Position numbers and translations under genes: made by a program. A stretch of 64,000 nucleotides of DNA. Source: Rhinolophus ferrumequinum (taxonomy: Eukaryota > Chordata > Mammalia > Chiroptera > Rhinolophidae). Below are positions 36,481-48,100 of the stretch, piece by piece. The notes below the pieces were generated by a model. It saw only the letters and a program-made list of their open reading frames with translations, was not told where the DNA came from and ran no database searches. Position 1 is the stretch's first letter. Each line of letters starts with the position of its first letter. The stretch covers positions 72,745,008 to 72,809,007 of the forward strand of contig NC_046295.1 of assembly GCF_004115265.2 (NCBI RefSeq), given 5' to 3'.

Positions 36481-37034
36481 AAATTAGAGAAGTATCTCTT
36501 TTCCTTTCTCACCTCCCATTTAGTGCTCTTCTCATAGTTTCTGCCTGTGGTGATGGTGGTGGATCAGGAGAGGAAACTCTATAGTGTCCTTTATTGCTCC
36601 AGAAAATTACCCACTGTTGTGAGTTCAGCTGCTCTACTTATAGACTCAAAGCTTCTTTGGGGTTTTAGGGACACTGATCACTCTTATAGATTATCATAAC
36701 CTTCATTCAGCAGTTCATTCTCACACCAATCGTCTCTGAAGCTTTCTGACTGGTGTGTGAGTTTCAGTCAAGACACAGGCTCAATCTAGATACAGAAAGA
36801 GAACAACAAAGAAAGCATCCATAGTGGACACTTTCCTTGCCCCCACTGAATGTTGTGACTTTCTCATTCATTCTTTTCATTATCTGTCTTCCTGAAATTA
36901 TTTCTTTTCATCTTAGTGAGCCCAAGTAATCTAATTTCATCATCTAGTGAAGGACCACATAGTTCTCTTTCTTCGGGCTGTACTTACTTAAGGATAAACA
37001 GGATCCCAAATACTTCTGAGACTCAGCACCAAGT

Positions 37035-37165
37035 AGCTGTTAGGAGTATTTGTGAAAGCTAGATCCCAATTGCAACCTGTATCTGCCAGAGTGTGTGGCC
37101 TCTGGCAATTTACTTAACTTCCCTGAACCACAATTTCTTCTTCTGTGTAAACTGAAAAACTATAT
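37035..37165 (-). mobile_element. MIR SINE fragment, minus strand
   Basis: TTTACTTAACTTCCCTGAACC and CAATTTCTTCTTCTGTGTAA; this copy keeps TTACTTAAC, closer to MIR than the other units. Confidence 0.65.
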
Positions 37166-37997
37166 CTAATATATTTTTGCTTTGAAATAAATGAAACGCT
37201 AAATTTGGCTTAGCATTACAACTGACCAAAAAACCCCACAAATACTAGTTTTCCTTACCTATACATCTCGGGTGAATTGTGGAGCAGAACTTGCACAGAT
37301 ACACCTGAATTATGGTGACTATGGGAGACTGGCATGCAGATGATAACCACATTGAAAGAAAAGCAGCTGTCCTGGGATACAGCAACAAATGGCTTAATCT
37401 AGAACCAAACTACGGAGCAACGGATGAGTGAGTTGGTAGGTGGGCTGATTCAAACACAAGTCACGGGAGTAGCTTACTCCTACTTGTGTAATGTTCATTC
37501 AGAGTGGCCCCTGACCTACAGCTCATGAGGCTGCCTTTGAGAATCCCCGCTTTCATTGTGGAAGGACAAAGTTGGCCCCACTCCCACCCTGCTGGATGAA
37601 GCTTCAGGCCTGGAGTCACGTTGTCTATAGGCTCAGTCTCAACCTGGAGCCTGAACAAAACCAAATAGGGCAGGACCTTTTCTTGCTGGTCTAGACAAAA
37701 CGTGCCTTGGTTGGCCTACACCCATGAGTACCTGGCTCAGTTTCTCTGACTGCAGTTCGGTTGTATGGATCCATGACCACCTGCCTGGCCCTGTCTGGGC
37801 CATCCCCGAAAAACGTAGTGCTTTCATTCCTATTTTCAGCCACGGGTTGCTGACATTCCTCTGAGTGGAGTTCTCTCATGAAATTTCAAGCCCTCCTGCC
37901 TACTGAGAAGTGTTTTATCACGACCTAACCTGCTAGATTGGCTTTCCCTGGTTGTGGACAGCCGAAAACCAAATGGTAGGTGCCATGTTGATTTGCA

Positions 37998-38017
37998 TAC
38001 AACATTTGCATGTTGTA
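37998..38017. repeat. Small hairpin, unit 5 only
   Basis: TACAACAT and ATGTTGTA flank TTGC. Other units read GCATACTTATATAGAAC here, so about 15 to 18 bases were gained. Confidence 0.8.
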
Positions 38018-38219
38018 CATAGAACTTCTGGAAATCACTTTGGAAGTATGTGCTTTATTTGGGGTATTTCCCCTCAGCCATGCCAGGGCTGGCTGGATCA
38101 TGACCTTCCCCAAAGAAGTATCTATCTGGGTTAGGACAAAGTTTGCTATATGAAGTTTACAAATACTTCTGGGAGCTACTAAGCATTGACACTTCAATTG
38201 ACCAGTTTGTATCCTTCTC

Positions 38220-38241
38220 GAAGTTAAAGGAAACATTAATT

Positions 38242-38283
<42 letters not shown>

Positions 38284-38490
38284 ATAGATATATAGATATA
38301 GATATAGATACATATATATATTCTTAGGGATATGGGGTACAGCATAAGGAATAATAAATAGAATTGCAATAATGATATACGATGTCAGAGGGGTAGTAGA
38401 TTGGAGGATGGGGTTATCACTTTGTGAGGGGTGTAAATGTCTAAGTATTACATTATTTTATATAGCTGAAACTAATAAAACAGAATGAAA
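38220..38490 (+). mobile_element. L1 3'-end fragment (block B)
   Basis: Contains a TA run at 38244-38282 followed by GATATA repeats, then GGGATATGGGGTACAGC. Confidence 0.65.
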
Positions 38491-38579
38491 AAAATGTAGT
38501 AACAGACAGACCTTTCTCAGGCGAAAGGAATCATAACATTACAGAACCAGGAGCTTCAGCATTTATATTTTAGCTCTGG

Positions 38580-38695
38580 ATTTTATATATACATATATAT
38601 TTTTTCAATGTATTATACATATTATATATATGTTCATAAATCATATATAAGTAAATTGTATATATTGTGTGTGTATATATATATTCAGTTTCAAC
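38580..38695. repeat. AT-rich tract
   Basis: Counterpart of 4225-4325. The SINE site of units 1 and 2 is empty downstream, near 38765-38790. Confidence 0.8.
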
Positions 38696-39164
38696 TCTGA
38701 CATGAATTTATGAGTAAAACAATGATCTTATTTTGTCACGAATAGAACATGGATGAGAAGACATACTAAAGAATTAGAATCACTTAGCTTTTGAAGGAAA
38801 AACAAAAAAACCCTGCAAGTGTTGTATTGATTATTATCTTAGAATCCAAGAGGTTTTTTTGAGGAAGAAGCTATAAATGTAATCAAGGGAACTAAAGCAT
38901 ACATAAATTTTAATTTTTGTCATTAAGGTAAAAAAGTTGGAGTTATACCAGAAAAACAGTGAGACTTTCCTTATATTATAGATTCTGTTGTTGAATAGCC
39001 ACTTAACAAGTCAACTAACCTCTGTCAGACATCAGTGTGCCTAGCCCTGGTCAGACAGAGCTGGATAAAGACGGGACATCCATGCAACAGGAGGGAACAT
39101 TCTAAGAGTTTAGAGACAGGTGAACTGAAAAGTATGTATGAGTAGTAAAAAGTGCTCCAATATG

Positions 39165-39330
39165 CTACTCCTAATAATCACCAGGCTTCTGCATGATTAC
39201 TGTGTATTAGGCACTATATTAAGAGCTTTGCCTGTATCATCTCTTTTAATCCTCATAATAATCCTATGAAGCATATACTGTTGTGATCTGTATTTCTCAG
39301 TTGAGGAAACTGAGGCTTGGCGACAATGAC
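39165..39330 (+). mobile_element. MIR SINE fragment, plus strand
   Basis: As in the other units. Confidence 0.8.
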
Positions 39331-39934
39331 ATAATTATATTAAATGGTAGTAGCACCATGGAGGATTTATTAATAGTTAACGCTGCCTGGGTGTCAGCAA
39401 AAGCTTTACAGGGGAAGTGGTTCTTCATCGTGTTATATCTCATTTCAGGAGATTTTGGAAAATTCCAATTTTTTGCGATTATAATCTCGGGCTTTAACAC
39501 ACCTCAGAATCTAAAGAATTAGCTATATTATTCAGTACACTCGCTTATGCAGATTTTAATGAGCTTTCTTTTCATCATCTTGTATCAATTTAAATCAAAG
39601 AATCTAAACGACTAGTCACTTAAGTAACAGGAAATGTATGACTTTCTGCCAAGGGTATAAATTGTCAAAACAGCTCTGAAGATGAAGGTCCTGGAGGAGA
39701 CCAACAAAGAGCAGGGGTCCCCTCCAACCCCACTTTGACAACACTCTGTGCTTGATATTTCTTAGCCCCTATACAAAATCATTATGAAAGCATGCTTCAG
39801 GCTGGCCTCCTTTGTAAATACAACCAAAGTACAGTGGATACTCTCTGAACATGTAATCGCTTTCCTACAAATGCCACTCCAGTTTCAGCACTGACTATCC
39901 TTCATGGACATCTGCCTTGCCTAGTGAAGAATGA

Positions 39935-40130
39935 AGCAAAGCTTCTCAAACTCTATGTTTACAAGAGTTCCCGGAAATTTGTGAAAACACAGATTCCTGG
40001 AGTCTACCACCATGGATTCCTATTCAGTAGTTCTGGGATGAGACCCCAAACTTTGCACGAACAATGCTCCCATGTGATGCTGGTGCTACACATCTGTGAA
40101 CTGTGCTTTGAAGAGACTGGTGTAAAGAAT
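39935..40130 (+). mobile_element. MER5-like hAT remnant
   Basis: CAAAGCTTCTCAAACTCTATG, then ATTCAGTAGTTCTGGG and CATGTGATGCTGGTGCT. Confidence 0.65.
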
Positions 40131-41039
40131 TAAATCATGGAGGTCGTGGGAGGCACATTTATAACACCTTACAGGAATTCTGCGAGTGGGGAGAGTGAAG
40201 CAAGAGAATGCTGAAATTATTTTAGCAATAGAGAAGTCTGTGGTTCGTGTTGATATTTTCAGATTAATTCTGGCTGCAGTAAATTCCTTTTTTTCGATCC
40301 CTAATACCAGACGTTCTTCTCTGACTTTCTTTTTTCTTTCATAAATAACGTAGCTATATCAGATACTACATATCATGCTTTGTGCCATCACCTGAGACTA
40401 TATAGTTCAATGAAAATGAAGTCAAAGCTTTCAAAGAAGTACATTTTATGTCAATTGGTGTCTTCCTGTTTCCATTAAGTCTTGTGGGATTTCAATGCAA
40501 CTTGATATTTTGCTAATGTCCCCCAAAAACATATTTTACTATTTTAATTAACAATTGTTTCAGACATCATGCACAATAAAATGTAAATTTGTTAGAAAAC
40601 ACTGGCTGATTTCATAGTATCTGTACATCCACAAAGGGACACTTGAGTTCCTGACAGGACATTAAACGATTTTGTTACATGATGCCACTCTTGTCTAAAA
40701 GTCCTCATTTGACTTGCCATGTTTCTTGACGTAGCCCGTAAGATAGCGTTTGCCTTGAATCCAATCCATATTATTGTTATTATGGTCATCAAGTTTTTAC
40801 TCCCATCTTTTCATCTCTTTTTTTGCATCTGCCCTATGCAAAGTGCAATATGTTCCTCCAACTTTATAAATACAAATCTGTTTAATACAAAACACCAGGT
40901 AGAGTGATATTTCAGGCTGTGATAGTGCCCTAAGTCTCTTTGGGGTGTGAAGACAGAAATTGAAACATTTGAAGGTGTTTGCTATTTGATGTAGCTTTCA
41001 AATATTACTATACCAAATGTCCTTTATTCCTCATTTATT

Positions 41040-41049
41040 TTATTACATA

Positions 41050-41082
<33 letters not shown>

Positions 41083-41100
41083 TTTTATTACATAGGTTTT
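41040..41100. repeat. T-rich insertion between short direct repeats
   Basis: TTATTACATAGGTTTT occurs at 41040-41055 and 41085-41100 with a T/ATT-rich spacer. Other units have this sequence once. It may be a tail-only retroposition on the minus strand or a slippage event. Confidence 0.75.
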
Positions 41101-41275
41101 GACTTAGACTACAAGTAATTGAAAACAATCTGGCTTTGTGGCCTCGCTTTCCACATGTTTCTACTTTGATTTCTACTCTTCATGTGTTTTCAAAGTTAGG
41201 TTCTTGTCTTTTTAAAGGAAGAAGACACTTGCACGCAGATAGTAAGACAATGGAGTCCATTACAACTGATGCTTT

Positions 41276-41774
41276 TGAAGTAAACAGAATAGTCAGAAAT
41301 ATAGAGGGAAAAGTGATAGTTGTGAGAAGGGAGAGGGCTGGGGGTAAGGGAGAAGGGGAAGGGATCAGACAGACAGCATAAATTGGTAAATACAATTACC
41401 AATTTATTACCATAAATTGGTAATATTGCCGAGGAGAAATGAAAGACAGTTTGGGGCATAGAATCAATAATGTTGTAAAGATTTTGTAAGGTTTTGGATG
41501 GGCACTTGTCTTATTAGGGAGACCACGTCATGGATGGTTCAGATGCTGGACTATATACTGTACACCTGAAGCTAAATAATATTGTAAGTCAACTATAATT
41601 TAATATAAGTAGATATGGGATATGGAGTGAAGCATAGGGAATAGAGTCAATGGAATTGTAATAGATATGCACCATGTCAGGGGGGCAATAGATTGGGGGA
41701 GGGAGCCTATCACTTTGTGAGGGGTGAAATGTCTAACTATTGCATTGTTTTGTACACCTGAAACTAATAAAAAA
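41276..41774 (+). mobile_element. L1 3'-end insertion (block C)
   Basis: Counterpart of 7318-7842, flanked by AACTGATGCTTT and AATTGATGGCTTT, with an A tail. It lacks the long CA/TA run of units 1 to 3. Confidence 0.7.
41378..41422. repeat. Direct-inverted-direct triplet
   Basis: ATAAATTGGTA (41378-41388), its reverse complement TACCAATTTAT (41397-41407), then ATAAATTGGTA again (41412-41422). Unit 3 has the 11-mer once. Confidence 0.9.
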
Positions 41775-41933
41775 AATTGATGGCTTTGGAGATATTGAAG
41801 GTTCCTTGACCAGATAACTGACAGAAGGATTAAAGCACAGTACAATCTTTAATAAAATTTCACAGTGAATCTCTATGTCAATTCAATAAGAGATTGACTA
41901 ATAATTTAAAGCAGATCAAAATATTGATATTGT

Positions 41934-42727
41934 CATCAGAGAAATGCAAATAAAAACCACAATGAGATATCACCTCACACCAGTCAGAACGGCTATCATC
42001 AACAAGACAAATAGTAACAAGCGTTGGTGAGGCTGTGGAGAAAAAGGAACCCTCATACACTGTTGGTGGGAATGCAGACTGGTGCAGCCGTTATGGAAGG
42101 CAGAGTGGAGGTTCCTCAAAAAATTACGAATAGAATTACCATATGAGCCAGCAATCCCGCTCCTGGGTATCTACCCAAAAAATCTGAAAACATTTATACA
42201 TAAAGATACATGTGCTCCAATGTTCATTGCAGCTTTTTTTTTTACGGTGCCCAAGATATGGAAAAAAACAAAAATGTCCTTCTATAGATAAATGGATAAA
42301 GAAGTTGTGGTATATATACACAATGGAATATTATTCGGCGGTAAGAAAAGATGAAATAGGACCATTTGTAACAAAATGGATGGATCTTGAGAATATAAGG
42401 CTAAGAGAAATAAGTCAGACAGAAAAAGCAGAGAACCATATGATTTCACTGATATGTGGTATATAAACCAAAAACAACAAAAGAACAGACAAACAAATGA
42501 GAAACAAAAACTCATAGACACAGACAATAGTTCAGTGGTTACCAGAGGGTAAGGGGAGTGGGGAGTGGGAGATGAGGGTAAGGGGGATCAAATATATGGT
42601 GATGGAAGGAGAACTGACTCTGGGTGGTGAACATACAATGGGATTTATAGATGATGTAATACAGAATTGTACACCTGAAATTATGTAATTTTATTAACAA
42701 TTGTCACCCCAATAAATTAAAAAATAT
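41934..42727 (+). mobile_element. 5'-truncated L1 insertion
   Basis: About 794 bp. It opens inside the C-terminal part of L1 ORF2 (frame with [20 protein letters not shown], typical of that region), runs through the 3' UTR and ends in an A-rich tail. An exact 13-bp target-site duplication ATATTGATATTGT lies at 41921-41933 and 42728-42740. No other unit has it, so it is younger than the array. Not coding-competent, since most of the element is absent. Confidence 0.95.
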
Positions 42728-43179
42728 ATATTGATATTGTATTTATTCTATATATTGCTATGCATAGAACTAGGAATGCAAATATTATTATAATAAATTA
42801 TTTTAGGAAAAAAGGCTACAAAATACTATATAAAATAAACCCTTTTATGTAAACATAAAATTTTATGAATAAAAACCATTTTAGAAGGTAAAAAATAACT
42901 AATGGAAAGGTGAAGTATTTTGACTTTATCCTTTGTTTTCACATCTACATTATTTGATTTCTATCATGAGGCAGAGTTAATTTTATAATCAGTAAACCAA
43001 AAAGGAATACCCACTGGGGAGAAAAACTGCTCTTCACACCCCAAGCTATGACCCAACTGGGGGAAACAGAAATCTGGTAGGGAAGGGCCAGTAGGACGTC
43101 TTTCCGCATCTCCTTTGGGATGCACTCCTAGGGCATCCACCCTGACGTTCTTCCAAAGGACAGTGTTTCCTCAGAGTGA

Positions 43180-43325
43180 GCCCTCAGAACCATCTGCCTC
43201 GGAGATACCTGGTCCCAGGTCTCATGAAGGAGCATCTCTGGCGGTATAGTTGCGATCTGCGTCTTTAACGAGCTCCCCAGGTGATTCTGCTGAACTCTAA
43301 AGTGAGGGACCACTGCTCTAGGGCA
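43180..43325 (+). mobile_element. MER5-like remnant (second)
   Basis: Counterpart of 8440-8580. Confidence 0.6.
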
Positions 43326-43423
43326 TCTGTCTTGGAGGGAGCGAGAAGTACACTGAGTAATTAATACATGTTTAATGTATGTCTCTAACCTAGAGTTTGG
43401 TGCCCTGTCCCTTTGGGTCCTTT

Positions 43424-43431
43424 CCCTAGGG
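43424..43431. promoter_or_regulatory. Candidate O/E core site, unit 6
   Basis: CCCTAGGG within TTTCCCTAGGGGTAG, 677 bp before the ATG. Confidence 0.3.
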
Positions 43432-43664
43432 GTAGAGTGGAGTCTTCACATCTCCATTTCTGATGGTGGTGCAATGAGAAGAGTAAGCTCCAGGCTCTTG
43501 GCTTTCTCTCTGATGTCAGGGAGAGGTTTGTATCACAGACCCTGTAGGATGAATCTGATTCTGGGTGTCGACAGAGAAGCTGAGAAACCAATCTCCATTC
43601 CCTGAGGCTGGATGACTTCAGCATAGAATTCAGAGCAGCACTAGACATCTTTTTTCCGGAACAG

Positions 43665-43687
43665 GTGTGTGTGTGTGTGTGTGTGTA
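43665..43687. repeat. (GT)n microsatellite
   Basis: GT run, 414 bp before the ATG. Confidence 0.93.
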
Positions 43688-44057
43688 TACACCGGAGCTC
43701 ATCACCTCTCTGTGTTCTTGCTGAAGTCACTTCTCATTACTGGTTCCTAAGGACAGGGACACTGCAATCACAACTGGCCAATGACTCTCACACTTTAACC
43801 CCGAACCTTGGGGAGATGAGGAATAAGACGGCTGGCTGCTTGGTGACGTCCTGCCTGTAATCCCTAGAATAGTCCCATACCCTCGTCAAAGACATCAAGC
43901 TATGGGTCCCGAAAACATTACTAACTCAATTACCTTTGCCTGAGCTCCACTGAACACAACACACTGAGTTCTTCACTAGACATTTTGCACTATTTATTCA
44001 ATGGAAAAAATGTTACCTCAGATAGGACATCTCCTAGGCTCAACGGTTGTTGATTGT

Positions 44058-44085
44058 GCTTTTTTCACTGTCCTTTCGTCCCCAG
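44058..44085 (+). promoter_or_regulatory. 3' splice acceptor before OR coding exon
   Basis: TTTTTTCACTGTCC then TTTCGTCCCCAG ending at 44085, 15 bases before the ATG. Confidence 0.7.
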
Positions 44086-44100
44086 CAGACACAGGGCAGC

Positions 44101-45042
44101 ATGAGGCCTGAGAACCAGAGCAGCGTGTCCCACTTCCTCCTGCGGGGGCTCCCCATCCGGCCCGAGCAGCAGGGCGCGTTCTTCGCCCTGTTCCTGGCCA
44201 TGTACCTGACCACGGTGCTGGGGAACCTGCTCCTTATCCTGCTCAGCAGGCTGGACGCTCGCCTGCACACGCCCATGTACTTCTTCCTCAGCCACTTGGC
44301 CTGCTCTGACATCTGCTTCTCATCTGTCACCGTCCCTAAGATGCTCCTGAACATGCAGACTCAGGACCAATCCATCCCCTATGCAGGGTGTGTAACACAG
44401 ATGTATTTTTTCATAGTTTTTACTGGTTTGGACAATTTCCTTCTCACCTCAATGGCATATGATCGGTACGTTGCCATCTGTCACCCCCTCCACTACATGA
44501 CCATCATGAGAGAGGGACTGTGTATCTTACTAGTAACCGGGTCCTGGCTCCTTTCCTTTGCCAGTGCCCTGTCCCACATCCTTCTCTTTGCCCAGCTGTT
44601 CTTTTGTGATGACAACACCATCCCCCATTTCTTCTGTGACCTTGGTGCCCTGCTCAAGTTGTCCTGCTCTGACACCTCCGTCAATGAGCTGGTCATTTTC
44701 ACAGCAGGACTGGCCGGCATTACTCTCCCACTAATATGCATCTTGATCTCTTATGGCCGCATTGGGGCCACCATCCTGAAGGTTCCATCTACCAAGGGCA
44801 TCTGCAAAGCCTTGTCCACCTGTGGCTCCCACCTCACTGTGGTGTCTCTGTACTATGGGACAATTATTTGGCTCTATTTTTTACCTTCATCCAACATCTC
44901 CAGTGACAACAACATAATTGCTACTGTGATGTACACAGTGGTCACTCCAATGCTGAACCCTTTCATTTATAGCCTGAGGAACAGAGACATGAAGGGGGCC
45001 CTGGAGAAACTCATCAACAGAGTAAAAGTCTTGTTTCAATGA
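44101..45042 (+). CDS. OR1J1-like: OR1J1-like olfactory receptor (unit 6, intact)
   Basis: 313-residue odorant receptor, complete from MRPENQSS to KVLFQ. All seven membrane segments and the OR signature motifs are present. Copy-specific sites: Gly109 in TM3 (IVFTGLDNF), Phe153 and Ile160 in TM4 ([17 protein letters not shown]), Ser-Val-Asn-Glu-Leu-Val at the start of TM5 and TAGLAGITL within it, and Ile266 in [10 protein letters not shown] (still an N-x-S/T sequon in the third extracellular loop). The loop before Cys169 reads LFFC rather than LSFC, as in pseudogene 2. The start at 44101 is fixed by the splice acceptor; the in-frame Met at 44047 lies upstream of it. Signalling through olfactory G protein is inferred from the family; the ligand is unknown. 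Confidence 0.95.
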   Translation: MRPENQSSVSHFLLRGLPIRPEQQGAFFALFLAMYLTTVLGNLLLILLSRLDARLHTPMYFFLSHLACSDICFSSVTVPKMLLNMQTQDQSIPYAGCVTQMYFFIVFTGLDNFLLTSMAYDRYVAICHPLHYMTIMREGLCILLVTGSWLLSFASALSHILLFAQLFFCDDNTIPHFFCDLGALLKLSCSDTSVNELVIFTAGLAGITLPLICILISYGRIGATILKVPSTKGICKALSTCGSHLTVVSLYYGTIIWLYFLPSSNISSDNNIIATVMYTVVTPMLNPFIYSLRNRDMKGALEKLINRVKVLFQ

Positions 45043-45316
45043 CATTCGCTCATCTTTATGACAGACGCGTTTATCACTAGATGCAGGCCTCTTAATTTTC
45101 AGGCCAGCATGGGATAAGTGCTCAGTCATACTTGATAACTTGAATTACATTCTGTTACTATTATTCTTTCTTCTCCTTGCATTTGTTTAGTATAAATTAT
45201 GAATTCTGAAATATTGTTCATAATAGCGCTTGTCTATCAGATTAAGAAACTACAGATTTACTACAATTGTGTCTCTCCTTTTTTCCTGGGAATTGATTAG
45301 CTCTTTTGAAAAACAG

Positions 45317-45790
45317 GTTTATTGTGGTAAAATTGATATAGAAAGACTATATATTTAAAATGTACAACATGATGTTTTGATATGTGTACGTGGTGAAATG
45401 ATCCCAAAATCAAGCTAGTTAATAATACATCCATCACCTCCACATAGTTACCAATTTATTTTACCATGCATGTGGTGAGAGGACTTCAAATAAGATTCAC
45501 CCTCTTAGCAAATATCAGTACACAGTACAGTAGTTTTAACTATAGTCATCATGCTGTACTTTAGATCTCAAGAACGTATTCACCTGGCATAACTGAAACT
45601 TTGTACATTCTGCTAAGTGAAATAAGTCAGACTCAAAAAGACAACTACTGCGTGATCTCACTTATATGTAATCTCACTTATAAGTCAAATTCATAGAAGC
45701 AGAGCATAGAATGGTGGTTGCCAGGGGCCGGGGGGAGGGGAAATTGGGGTGACACTAGGAATTCATTAGTGTTAATAAATTGTTGGAAGA
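45317..45790 (+). mobile_element. Old L1 3'-end fragment (block A)
   Basis: Counterpart of 1729-2210, with a small local duplication of ATCTCACTTATA near 45654-45683. Confidence 0.7.
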
Positions 45791-46394
45791 TATTGGCATA
45801 GAAAGTTTGAAGAATTGGAAATTGTAAAGTATCTGTTTTCGTTTTCTCACCTCCCAATTAGTGTTCTTCTCATAGTTTCTGCTGGTGGTGATGGTGGTGG
45901 ATCAGGAAAGGAAACCCTATAGTGCCCTTTATTGCTCCAGAAAATTACCCCTGTTTTGAGTCAGTTGATCTACATATAGACTCAAGGCTTCTTCTGGGTT
46001 TGAGGGAAACTGATCACTCTTATAGACTATCATAACATTCATTCCGCAGTTCATTTTCAGACCAATTATCTCTGAAGCTTTCTGACGGATGTGTGAGTTT
46101 TAGTCAAGACACAGGCTCAATCCAGATACAGAAAGAGAAAGACAAAGAAAGCATCCATAGTGGAGACTATCGTTGTTCCCACTGAATTTTGTGACTGTCT
46201 CATTCAATATTTTCATTATTTGTCTTCCTGAAAATCATTTCTTGTCATGTTCTTTCCCCCAAGTAATATCATTAGCCCTATTAATCTAACTTTTTTGCCA
46301 TCCAGTGATGGACCATATAATTCTCTTTCTTCAGGCTGTACTTAATTAAGGAAAAACAGAATCACAAATATTTGAGACTTGGCACCTGTAGCTG

Positions 46395-46510
46395 TTAGGA
46401 GTATTTGTGAAAACTAGATCCCAATGCAAGCTGTATCTGCCAGAGTGTGTGGCCTCAGGCAATTAACTTCCCTGAACCTCAGTTTCTTCTTCTGTGTAAA
46501 CTGAAAATAT
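46395..46510 (-). mobile_element. MIR SINE fragment, minus strand
   Basis: CAGGCAATTAACTTCCCTGA, then CTCAGTTTCTTCTTCTGTG. Confidence 0.6.
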
Positions 46511-46552
46511 AAGACATCTGTATTTCCAGTTTACACAGAGAAAGAAATTGAG
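46478..46552. repeat. Inverted duplication with 9-bp loop
   Basis: The left arm (46478-46510, containing TTCTGTGTAAACTGAAAAT) is followed by AAGACATCT and a near-complete inverted copy (46520-46552, containing CCAGTTTACACAGAGAAAG). Other units have the left arm once followed by AAGACATCTAATATATTTT. Confidence 0.92.
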
Positions 46553-47599
46553 TTTTTGCTTTAAAAAAAATGAAATGCTAAATGTGGCTTAGCATTACAA
46601 CTGACCAAGAAAATCAAATACTAGTTTTCCTTACCTATGCATCCAGGGTGAATTGTGGAGCAGAACTTGCACAGATACACCTGAATTATGGTGACTATGG
46701 GAGACTGGCATGCAGATGATAACCCCATTCAAAGAAAAGCAGCTGTCCTAGGATACAGCAACACATCTTCACTTGCTTAAACTAGAATCAAATGACTACG
46801 GAGCAATGGATGAGTGAGTTGGTAGGTCGGCAGATTACAAACAGACAGATGAGAGAGGTAGCTTACTCCTACTTGTTTAATGTTCATTCAGAGTGGCCCC
46901 TGACCTAGAGCTCATGAGGCTGCCTTTGAGAATCCCCACTTTCATTGTGGAAGGACAAAGTTTGCCCCCACTCCCACTCTGCACGATGAAGTTTTAGGCC
47001 TGGAGTCACTTTGTCTGCAGGCTCAGTGTCAACCGGGGGCCAGAACAAAACCGAATAGGGCTGTACCCTTTCTTGCTGGTCTAGACAAAGCATGCCTTGG
47101 TTGGCCTACACACCCATGAGTACCTGGCTCAGTTTTCTGCACTGCAGTTCTGTTGTATGGATCCCTGAACACCTGCCTGGCTGTATCTGAGCCATCCTTG
47201 AAAAGGCAGCGCTGTCATTCATATTTTTATCTATGGGTTACTGACATTGCTCTGTGTGTAGTTTTCTCAAGAAATGTCAAGTCCATCTGCCTGCTGGGAA
47301 GTGTTTTATCACCACCTAACCTGCTAGATTGGATTTCCCTGGTTGTAGACAGTGGAAAACAAAATGGTAGGTGCCATATTGATTTGCATATGTATATAGA
47401 ACTTCTGGAAATCCCTTTGGAAGTATGTACTTTATTTGGGGTTTTTCCCCTCAGTCACGACAGGGCTGGCTCATGACCTTCCCCAATGAAGCATCTCTGT
47501 AGGTCAGGACAAAGTTTGCTACATATAGTTTACAAATACTTTTGGAAGCTACTAAGCATTGACACTTCAATTGACCAGTTTGTATCCTTCTCAATGTTA

Positions 47600-47643
47600 A
47601 AGGTAACAATTCTTTATAAATATGTATAGATATATAGATAGAT

Positions 47644-47675
<32 letters not shown>

Positions 47676-47910
47676 CACACACACACATACATATATATAT
47701 AAATATATATATTTATATGTAGTTATGGTATGTTTAGTGCAGCACAGAGAATAGTCAATAGAACTGTAGTAATTATATACGATGTCAGAGAGGTAGTAAA
47801 TTGGGGGATGGGCGTTATCACTTTGTGAGAGGTATAAATGTCTAACTATTACATATTTTTGTACAACTGAAACTGAAAAAACAAAAGAAACAAAACACAA
47901 TAAAAAAATG
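47600..47910 (+). mobile_element. L1 3'-end fragment (block B)
   Basis: Contains a GATA tetranucleotide run at about 47637-47672, then CA and TA runs, then the shared L1 3' sequence. Confidence 0.65.
47637..47720. repeat. (GATA)n(CA)n(TA)n compound microsatellite
   Basis: GATAGATAGATA tract, CACACACACA, then TATATA; the tetranucleotide expansion is unique to this unit. Confidence 0.92.
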
Positions 47911-47989
47911 TAACAACAGACAGACCTTTCTCAGGGGAGACAAATTATAACATTACAGAATCATGAGCTTCAGTATTTATATTTTAGTT

Positions 47990-48100
47990 CTGGATTTTAT
48001 ATATATGTATATATTTTTTCTATATATTATACATTTTATGTATATGTTCATAAATTATATATAAGTAAATTATATGTATTATATATACATATATCAAGTT
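47990..48100. repeat. AT-rich tract
   Basis: Counterpart of 4225-4325. The SINE site of units 1 and 2 is empty downstream. Confidence 0.8.

Larger units (their letters stand above)
34155..43598. repeat. Tandem duplication unit 5
   Basis: Longest unit, because of a recent L1 (41934-42727). Stretches with no recognised gene: 36480-37030, 37165-38220, 38700-39165, 39330-39935, 40130-41030 and 42740-43150. It shares a small insertion in block A with unit 8. Confidence 0.85.

Noticed and set aside
5367-39522. Recurrent 67 to 79-residue frames beginning MICISQLRKL
   Set aside because: They lie on the plus-strand MIR; lengths and ends vary between units; no coding signature.
42082-42466. Reading frames inside the L1 at 41934-42727 as host genes
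   Set aside because: They are fragments of the L1 ORF2 C-terminal region in a 5'-truncated element.
47637-47720. GATA repeat run considered as a CRISPR-like or regulatory array
   Set aside because: Simple tetranucleotide microsatellite without spacers, in a mammalian L1 3' region.
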